Positions 56,690 to 64,000 of a stretch of DNA of 64,000 bases are shown here, piece by piece; positions within the stretch are counted from its first letter, which is position 1, and every line of letters starts with the position of its first letter. The notes beneath the pieces are model-generated. The model worked only from the letters and a program-made list of their open reading frames with translations, was not told the origin of the DNA and searched no databases. A program made the translations under genes and the position numbers. The stretch spans positions 62,001 to 126,000 of the forward strand of contig JAUIRK010000372.1 in the NCBI GenBank assembly GCA_030549495.1, in the 5' to 3' direction. The DNA comes from Nectonema munidae. Taxonomy: Eukaryota; Nematomorpha; Nectonematoida; Nectonematidae.

Positions 56690-58440
56690 AAAGTTTACTT
56701 AAAATAAAAATTACTGTTCTGGCTTAAATTAACATTCGAAAATGAAAGTGTATTCTAAGATGTAAGGGTTGGTCAACAAGTGGTTTGATTAGACATTTAG
56801 AATCTAAACATTATATTTCGAAACTCACTCTTTCCAATCCTAACAAAGCAAATAAACAAAAGCAAGACCATGATGATGATAACGACAAGCATGACACTTA
56901 AAAGCACTCTATTCGAAAATTTATCAAAAAAGAGAAAGAATCAATGGAAAATATTGTTTCAAAATTGGCATCTCTAGATGGCGTTTCAGTAAATGCGATT
57001 ACTAAAAGTAACTTCATTAGAGAATCATTGTTAAAAAAATGTTAAAAACTTCTCAGTGGACAAAAATGTTGCTTGTCCTTGGATGAATACTTCAGTTAAT
57101 AGAAGTCGATATTTAAATCTAAACGTTCATTTCAACGATGGCGAATTTATATGTTTGGGTATGCTGCAGATGATTGGAAGCTATACCTGATGTTTTTTCA
57201 TGTTTTGACGGAAAAGTTGAATGAGTTTGGTATCGATGTCAAAAAGAATGTGGTAGCATGTGTAACAGATTGTGCAAGTGTCATCATAAAACTAGGGAAG
57301 CTTCTGGATTGTGAGCACCATCAGTGTTATGTGCATGGATTGCTGTTTGCGATGATCTTTATAAAAATTCATCAAGTCTAAATGAGGAAATAGATGAGTT
57401 TCCTGATGAAGATTTTTCTTTGGCTTTAGAAATCGAGAGCACTTGAAAAACAGCGTGAAGTCTTTAGCTATTAATGATAATGTGGGTGAATTGATAAAAA
57501 AAAAAGTTAGAAAAATTGTCAAAATATTCTAGAAGTCACCTTTGAAGAATTATATTTTAAAAAAGTATATTCAATCTGAGTTCGGCGACACATGTGTGAA
57601 ATCAGACATTTTTAGACTCTAAAACTAGATGGAACAGCTTATTAGCAATGCTGGAAAGATTTCTTGAATTGAAATCTCCGATTGCAAAGACTTTGATTGG
57701 CTTGAAAATTTTCAATATTTTCACAGAGATTGAAATGATCCAAATCAAAAACATTGTTCTCTTCAACCTCTAAAAATAGGTTTAGAAAAACTTTGTAATA
57801 GAAAAGCCACATTGCTCACTGCTGAAGCAGTATTTGATTTTATCAACATTGAGCTAGATAAAGAACCTTCCAGTTTTTTATTAGCTATCAAAGAAAAGTT
57901 AAATGATCGAATTTTGAAAAGGAAAAATGTCGATTTATTTGGAATGTTAGAATATTTGAACCGGGGAGGAAATTACGGGGCACAAGAAGACGAAATTATC
58001 TCTCTGCCAGACAAAAATATCATATATAGACTAAGTGACAAAATAGTTAAAAGTAAATTCTCTGAAAACTTGGAGACAGAGGAAGTAAAAGGCTCTTTGT
58101 TGGATGAACGTGAAATAGATGATGTCGAAGACACTTTGTCTTTAGAAGAGAGGCTGGAAATGACGCTTGAAAGAAAAATGAATCGTTGAGAAAAGATAGC
58201 TGAAAGAAAATTGGAAGCAAGAGCTTATGAAGTTTGAAGCAAATGGGGTGAAATCAACTACCATAATAAAATTGGAAAGAGCTTTAAAAACAGTGCCACC
58301 AACATCCATTGAGGCTGAAAGAGCTTTTTCGTCGGCTACACTTTTTTTCACAAAAATCTGAACATGACTAGTATTAATTTCTTGATGGAATATGGTATTT
58401 TGATTTTCAACGTACTCTATGAAAAGCTCTAGGATTGGGC
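56690..58440 (+). pseudogene. hAT transposase pseudogene
   Basis: The second half of a BED-type finger appears near 56765 (WSTSGLIRHLESKHY). Next come MENIVSKLASLDGVSVNAIT and NFIRESLLKK near 56945-57045. SRYLNLNVHFNDGEF and CLGMLQMIG follow near 57105-57175, then ACVTDCASVIIKLGK with CYVHGL near 57260-57345. A C-terminal stretch from 57812 follows, ending in VPPTSIEAERAFSSATLFF near 58295, the hAT dimerisation signature. At least five breaks interrupt it. Its terminal repeats are not certain, although TAGGGTTTCTTTCCCGGGAT at 56589 could be a left end. Confidence 0.85.
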
Positions 58441-59183
58441 ATAAAATATATATCACAATCTCATCAGAAGTAAATAGGATTTAGTTTTTCTAAAATCACA
58501 AGACAGTTCAGAAAATGCGTTGTAATCCTTCTTAGAAAGTCAATAGTATACTCAATTAAGTTTATGGCATCAATTTTTCAAGATGTCAAATATCCCTTTG
58601 GATATTATCTAGCCCTGAGATGTTAAATCTGGTTAGGGCATACATAACTCATTAAAATTCAACTCCCCTTTGTAACACATTCATTACCCCCCCCCCCCCC
58701 CTTCTTTATCACTTCAACAAACTCTTGTATTTGAAACCACCCTCTACCTCGATCTTCCAATTTTATGCCTAATAGGGAAGCGTAGAGCAGTCTATAAATA
58801 TCACATGATTCATGAGAAATTCCTTGAATTATGTTTATGGAAAAATAATAAGTTGGCATTTTTAATGGCGATTGTCTGCGACGAAAAAGAGAATGAACCG
58901 CCTAATTCAATTTTCAATCGTATTTGGCGGCAAAAAGATTGTAAACATAATTCTCCTATTGATCTTCCTTTTTACAATACCCTCCCTTCCCCCTTCTCCG
59001 CACATGTACAGTTTCGTAACGCGATTGAACAACCCCTCTCCCTTCCTATGGCGTTACGTAATATATGCACATCCTCTTAAAAATATATAACTCTCGAGTT
59101 CCCCTATTGTATCCAAAATTGCCTTGAGAATTTCTATCAAAGAATTTTTGTTTAAAAAGTGCTTTATTGATATAAGTTTTAAA
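58441..59183. other. intergenic, nothing firm
   Basis: It has a C run at 58686-58700 and a stretch (GCGTAGAGCAGTCTATAAAT near 58781) resembling one near 14655, perhaps shared SINE debris. No gene was recognised; open frames near 58805 are without known motifs. Confidence 0.4.
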
Positions 59184-59191
59184 ATATCAAC

Positions 59192-59779
59192 ACAGAGGCG
59201 TTGCCAGCTGGGGGCCAAATACTCTTTCTGCCCCCCCCCTCCTTTTGAATTTTTAGAATGTTTTGATATGTATGCAGTTGTTTGGCGGCCTCAATCTCTG
59301 TTAGTATATTCTTGCTAACAAAAACAAATGTGTCAAAGATTCTTTGCTCTAACTAACATTTTTCTCAGTTGAAGACTCTCTAACAACTGATATTATGCCA
59401 ATACAACTGTAAAACAAAGAGTTTTAAGAAGTCAACGATGCTCAATGCTGCATGAAAGAAGGAAGAATCTTATGCTTGTTTCGTATCTGAAAAAGTATAC
59501 AAAAAATTGTCAACAATGAAATCTTGATTTTTTTTTCCAGAAAGTCCAGAAGGATTCAACTTTTTTGAAAAAAACTTCCAAAAAAACAAATTTGTGTGAT
59601 ACTTCATGATTTCCAAATAATTTTTTTTTTAATTTATATCACATTACTGAAATTCTTAAAGTACATGTGCTTTAACCACTTTAACTACATGTGCTACATT
59701 CTTTTTTGGTAAAAATGTCTCCCCCCCCCCCCCAATTATTTGTCTGCCCCTCCAAATTCTATTTTCTGGCTACGCCACT
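59192..59779. mobile_element. hAT-type MITE with perfect target duplication
   Basis: The ends CAGAGGCGTTGCCAGC and CTGGCTACGCCACT are inverted repeats of the 9854-9982 type. ATATCAAC occurs on both sides (59184-59191 and 59780-59787), a perfect 8-bp duplication. Poly-C tracts sit inside both ends. At 588 bp it is longer than the 9854 copy and has no transposase. Confidence 0.85.
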
Positions 59780-59787
59780 ATATCAAC

Positions 59788-60491
59788 CATTATAATATAT
59801 GATAATATATCTTTTGCAGACAGGTCCTAAACTACTGAAAAAAGTTTCAACTAATGCTAAATTAAGCCACAGGAAAGAATGCATATGATTAAAAATATAA
59901 TAAAACAAGTAGTTATTTAAAATTCTTTAACTTATCTTATCATGAAAAAAATCATATACATCACATGCAAACTTCCCTGCCTCCTCTGTCCAAGTTCTTA
60001 TTACACTTCACAATAAACATAAAAGACTGTTTCATCGTCTTTCGAAAAACAACATTCCAAATTAGTATCACTTGTAATATGAATGTTTCACAGAGATAAA
60101 ATATTCGAAATCAAATAATGAAAAATTTTTTTTTGACCTTTCAATTCTTAACTGAAACTAACACTGAATATCATTTGAACTGTTGTTTTTCAATTTAAGC
60201 TTATACAACCTTACCGCGAAAAACACCTCTTTTCATAGTTTTTGCAAATTCTTTCACTTTTGGTATGAAAATCTTTAGTTTTAAAATTGGTGAAACATAT
60301 TTAAAATTTACCTTTTTAAAGCCTTCAGGATATCAAAAAAAAATTTTCCAGTGAAAAAATTTCGATAATTCATTTTTCATTAATTCGTATAATGAAAACA
60401 TTTCAAAACTAATTTATAATGATTTTTGCATTTTAGAGTCGTTGCTCCATAGAATTCATAGCTCCCTGTATTGAAAAGTTGCTAGTTATTA
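59788..60491. other. intergenic, nothing recognised
   Basis: No supported feature. Confidence 0.5.
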
Positions 60492-60920
60492 TGAAAAGAC
60501 AAAAAAGTATAATAAATTTCATGAATAAAAACTCGAAAAAAGATGAAATATGTATCTCAACTTTTTCAACAAGAATCAAATGTTGAAAATATTTTTGACG
60601 AAGTTCCAGAAAGTTCAAACGCATCGGATCCATTTATTTCAGTTCTACCAGATTGCTGGAGTGAGGACCAATTCAACACATTCAAAGCTAAATATATTGG
60701 TCTCATCATTCAAAACAAAAAACTAGAATGCCTACATTATTCAAAAAGAGAAAAAGTAAATCTCTTTGGCACTGGACTACGCATTTCTTCCGAGTGGGCC
60801 AGCTGCAGCGTTGATCCATCTGGAAATACAAAAAATTCGAGATCATTTTTCATCCAAGGCGCATTCAATTTGTGTTAAAGAAAGCACTGAAGTCTCGAAG
60901 ACCACAATTAGCGAAAGTTT
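60492..60920 (+). pseudogene. hAT transposase N-terminal fragment, ZNF862-like
   Basis: From ATG 60492 the product starts MKRQKSIINFMNKNSKKD, then after a frame change gives DCWSEDQFNTFKAKYIGLII, KLECLHYSKREKVNLFGTG and ISSEWASCSV. After another frame change EIQKIRDHFSSKAHSICVKE follows. This order (W-x-Q-F-FK-KY, KL-C--C, EW, I--H--SKAH) matches the N-terminal zinc-finger part of ZNF862/C17orf113-type hAT proteins. A G run at 60930-60948 follows. The catalytic part is absent. Confidence 0.65.
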
Positions 60921-61191
60921 CATAGAGGTTGGGGGGGGGGGGGGGAGGGGGTTTGGCTCCTTTATCTTCCTTTATCGAAATGATTGAGTAGATATGATTT
61001 CAGTTATCCAGTATTATATTCAAGATGGGTTTCTCTGCCAATGTATATATAATATAAAGCTAGTAATATTTGGCATATGCTCTCTCTTTTATGAACGATA
61101 CGCCTCGTGTAAAACATAAGCATATAAAAATATAATAAAATTAAAGTGTAGATAATCTTTATTAATTGTACGCATGTAATAAAACAATTAC

Positions 61192-63105
61192 AGTAAAACC
61201 TCTATAATTCGACCACTCCATTGACTGCTTTAAAATGGTCGATTTTAAGAGGTGGTCGACTTATAGAGACATAGTATATTTTCAAAAATGTTAATAAGTT
61301 TTTTACATGATAAAAATTTTATTTGAAAAAATCAGTGATTTTTTTTTGTTTCATCTTGAATTCTATTGACTTTTGTTCTAACTTTTCTTTTACATCAATT
61401 AAAGTAGTATAAATTTCGCTATAATTCCTATCCAAACAAAACATTTTCAATGCTTCAATATACTCTAGAGACTCTTGAAAAGTATGAATTTGACACACCA
61501 AACTTTCAATTTCATTATTTTGATCTGAAATACTTTCACGTTCAAGCAATTGATCAGTTTCTGTTTCTTTAAAGACTTCTTGAAAAAATTCTTTCTCCCA
61601 ATTTGATGTATAAACTTCATTAGCAAGACTATCATCATCTATCTCGATGAATCCATCAGCTGTTATGATAGGCTCTTCAATATTAGAAGAAATTTTCTCT
61701 AAATACACATTCAACTCTTCTTCTTCCTCCACTTCTTCTAAAATTTCATCCACCGGAAAGCCAACTTTTCTAAAACATTTTGAAACTAAACTTGGATTGC
61801 AACTTTGCACTGAAAACTTTATCCATTCACAGGCATTCAGAACAGAGACAGATTTAACTATATCAGATGTTAATATTTTTTCATCCATCACATTCAAAAT
61901 TTTACGTAAAAACCTTTTTCTATAACTTTATTTATGGAACAAATGATACCCTGATCCAAGGGCTGCAATATAGAGGTTGTGTTTGCTGGAATGAAAACTA
62001 GCTTGATGGTAGTTAAGTTATTGACGAACTTTGAATGGGATGGATCATTGTCCAAAAAGAGCAAAATGTTTCGTTTCTGTCTTTTCATTTTGTCGTTAAA
62101 AGAGAGTACCCATTCATCAAATATTTTGTATGTCATCCATGCTTCCATATGACAGGTAAGTTTTCCAAATTTAAATTTCGGGAGCAGTGTGGTTTAGCGG
62201 ATTTTCCAATTACCACAACTCTTTCAAACTCGCCTAACATGTTGACACACACTGCAATACTTAATCTATCCTTCATTTTTTTTACCTCCAGTACAATTTT
62301 CACCCTTTATAGTTAAGGATTTTTCAGGTATAGCTCGATAAAACAGGCTAAACTCATCCATGTTGAAAATATCCTTTTTTTCATAATTTTGAACAATGAC
62401 TGGTATTTTATTTTTCCAGTCTTCCACTGTATTCAAATCAACATCGCCTCGTTCTCCGCATATTTTAGAAAAGCTGATATTGTGCCTTGAACGGAATTTT
62501 TCCAACCATCCGTTAGATGCCTTGAAATCTTTCAAATTAAGGCTATTTGCCACGAACAGAGCTTTCTCTTGAATAAGTGGGCCAGAAACAGGAATGTTGG
62601 ATCCCCTTGCTCTTTGAAACCACAACCAAACAGCATGATCCACTTTTTCATTTTGAGTTCTAATAGTAATTCTTTTCTTGTATGAGTTTACATTTTCTTC
62701 GTAAAATTTGAGATATTCATTTTTTCTTTTCAAAATATTTTGAACAGTTGTTTTTCCAATATGGAAAATCTCAGCAAGCTCTCTTTGACTTTTACCCTCG
62801 CTAGACTTGATTAGATTAACTTTTTCAGACCATGGAATTTCTTTATGCTTGTGTGACATTTTTAATTAGCTCTTTAAAATCTTAAATGAAAATAAACAAA
62901 ATAAGAAACAAAATACATTTTATATAAACTACCTAGAGAAACTATTTTTTTCTTATAACTAATAACAAAGAGTGAAATCATAAAAATCAATGAAAAAGCT
63001 CTGAAATGAACAATAGGATTTATTGGATACAACTTTTGAAAAAATTATTAAAAAAAAGAGATTAATAAAAATATTAAGGTCGTATTTGTCGAAATATAGT
63101 TTAAG
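61192..63105 (-). mobile_element. Tigger/pogo transposon
   Basis: The plus-strand left end CAGTAAAACCTCTATAATTC follows TA (61190-61191), as expected for a pogo/Tigger terminus with a TA target. Just inside it, GGTCGA motifs repeat in inverted form (61215-61262). A degenerate right end (TGTCGAAATATAGTTTAA) lies near 63086-63105. The transposase is on the minus strand. Confidence 0.7.
61322..62859 (-). pseudogene. Tigger transposase pseudogene
   Basis: From ATG 62859 the frame opens with a Psq/CENP-B helix-turn-helix (SEKVNLIKSSEGKSQRELAE, IGKTTVQNIL). A CENP-B DNA-binding domain follows (DHAVWLWFQRARG, then GWLEKFRSRHNI). The DDE core has FNMDEFSLFYRAIPEKS with the first Asp (about residue 167), LFLDNDPSHSKF with the second, NTTSILQPLDQGII, and a tail with ACEWIKFSV where the usual third acidic residue region reads Asn-Ala. 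Frame changes near 62270, 62150 and 61910 break it. Otherwise almost the full length is present, so the copy is moderately young. Confidence 0.9.
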
Positions 63106-63136
63106 CCCTTGATACTACGACTATCTAAGATGATTG

Positions 63137-63308
63137 ATGGTCAAGACGGCCAAAAACAAAAACTGCCGAAAACCAAAATAGTCAAAAATAAAATTAATTA
63201 CATTCAAAAAAATTTGATTCTTTAAGATTTCTTACTTTCCGGTCGTTTCAGTTTTAGAGTTTTCGATTTTTGACCGTTTTCGTTTTAGTTTCGGCCGTTT
63301 TGATCATG
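63137..63308. mobile_element. palindromic MITE
   Basis: The left half (GGTCAAGACGGCCAAAAAC, then AACTGCCGAAAACCAAAATA) and the right half (TTTTTGACCGTTTTCG, then TTTCGGCCGTTTTGATCA) are imperfect inverted repeats around a short AT core, forming one long hairpin. No target duplication is certain and the family is unknown. Confidence 0.55.
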
Positions 63309-64000
63309 TACCTCTCAGATACACCAAGTCGGACAAACTCTATATTTCCCTGAGGGTCCGAGTTATCTAGCTTTTATGTGTAATATTGATAAGTGAGACC
63401 TTTGAAGAGATCAAGCATAAACTTTCAAATTACTATATAAAAACTGAACGCCGCATTGCGGTCATGTCAAAATAGAAAAAGCTTTAGTTAAGATAATTGT
63501 TAGTTAGTAGTAGATTCACGCCAAACTTTATATTTTACGCAAAATACTAAAACTAATAGAGACCACTTTAGTTTTAAAATATATTATGTCATTATTCATA
63601 TTTTTCTCTCCTTAAAATAGATAGAGCCTGTAATTTTTTAATGAAATTTTGCTTAAAAAACAAGCTATCTCCAAGTAGTATGAACAGAGGCGAAATTTTT
63701 ATCAAACTAAAACTTTTCAAGATATCCAATATACAATCACATATTTTATGCAAGCTCTTAGAAATGATAAAAACTTACGACTAAGCTCAGCTATAAATGA
63801 AAAACATGAGTATGAATGTAAGACTATGTAATGGATTAAGTTTGCTGTGTGAGGAATTTTTTTCTATTCATAATTTCCAACTGCCATGTGTTTCAAAAGT
63901 ATCATGTATGTCTCATACATTTCTTTTTTCTTCTCAACAATCTATTAAATGACATAAGGTTAGCATAGCATGAATTCAATTTCATATTTTTATAGCATGA
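63309..64000. other. intergenic, nothing recognised
   Basis: A phrase GTCGGACAAACTC near 63330 vaguely resembles pogo-like ends but lacks a partner. No gene seen to the end of the window. Confidence 0.45.

Noticed and set aside
58805-59080. 91-codon open frame with CNN-like composition
   Set aside because: No domain or family pattern; it includes SINE-like debris and a C-rich stretch.
1-64000. Retrovirus-like, LTR or Polinton-type element
   Set aside because: No gag, integrase, envelope, capsid or polymerase-B pattern and no long direct terminal repeats were noticed anywhere in the window.

Overview
The window is AT-rich nuclear DNA from an animal. It holds four genes of animal type (a Wnt co-receptor, a co-Smad, a diphthamide-synthesis J-protein and a KICSTOR subunit), two of them with spliceosomal introns. 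The rest is crowded with DNA transposons and LINE remnants. The gene set and transposon mix (hAT, piggyBac, pogo/Tigger, jockey-like LINEs, elements rich in GTGGAGTC) suit an arthropod. A parasitic copepod such as a sea louse is my best guess, held with low confidence because nothing here fixes the species.

Layout. 1-1.6 kb: AT-rich DNA with a tandem tRNA-like SINE. 1.6-6.3 kb (-): a complete intronless LRP5/6 gene. 6.8-13.7 kb: clustered and nested piggyBac-type MITEs, a LINE 3' remnant, and a 4.7-kb segment bounded by inverted repeats that contains a broken piggyBac and hAT-type MITEs. 13.7-20.4 kb: no gene; a hAT MITE, a LINE fragment and a well-bounded SINE. 20.4-24.7 kb: a 4.3-kb element with piggyBac-type ends and TTAA duplications, built mainly of two unrelated tandem arrays, both with a period near 150 bp. 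24.9-29.0 kb: more TTAA MITEs, then a nearly whole ZBED5/Buster-like hAT. 29.6-31.4 kb (-): a complete intronless SMAD4/Medea gene. 33-44.3 kb: LINE, MULE-like and pogo remnants, an inverted-repeat element carrying a minisatellite, and other tandem repeats. 46-47 kb: a second, interrupted copy of the 4.3-kb family. 47.8-55.3 kb: DPH4/DNAJC24 (+) and ITFG2 (-), convergent with coding ends overlapping by 17 bp; the large ITFG2 intron is packed with transposon remains. 56-63.3 kb: three hAT remnants, hAT and pogo-like MITEs, a broken Tigger and a palindromic MITE.

The host genes are not a functional cluster. LRP5/6 (Wnt signalling) and SMAD4 (TGF-beta/BMP signalling) are pathway hubs, and both lack coding introns. 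DPH4 serves diphthamide synthesis on elongation factor 2, and ITFG2 serves amino-acid control of mTORC1; their link is the tail-to-tail overlap. The most unusual object is the 20412-24723 element, where satellite arrays sit inside a transposon-like frame.
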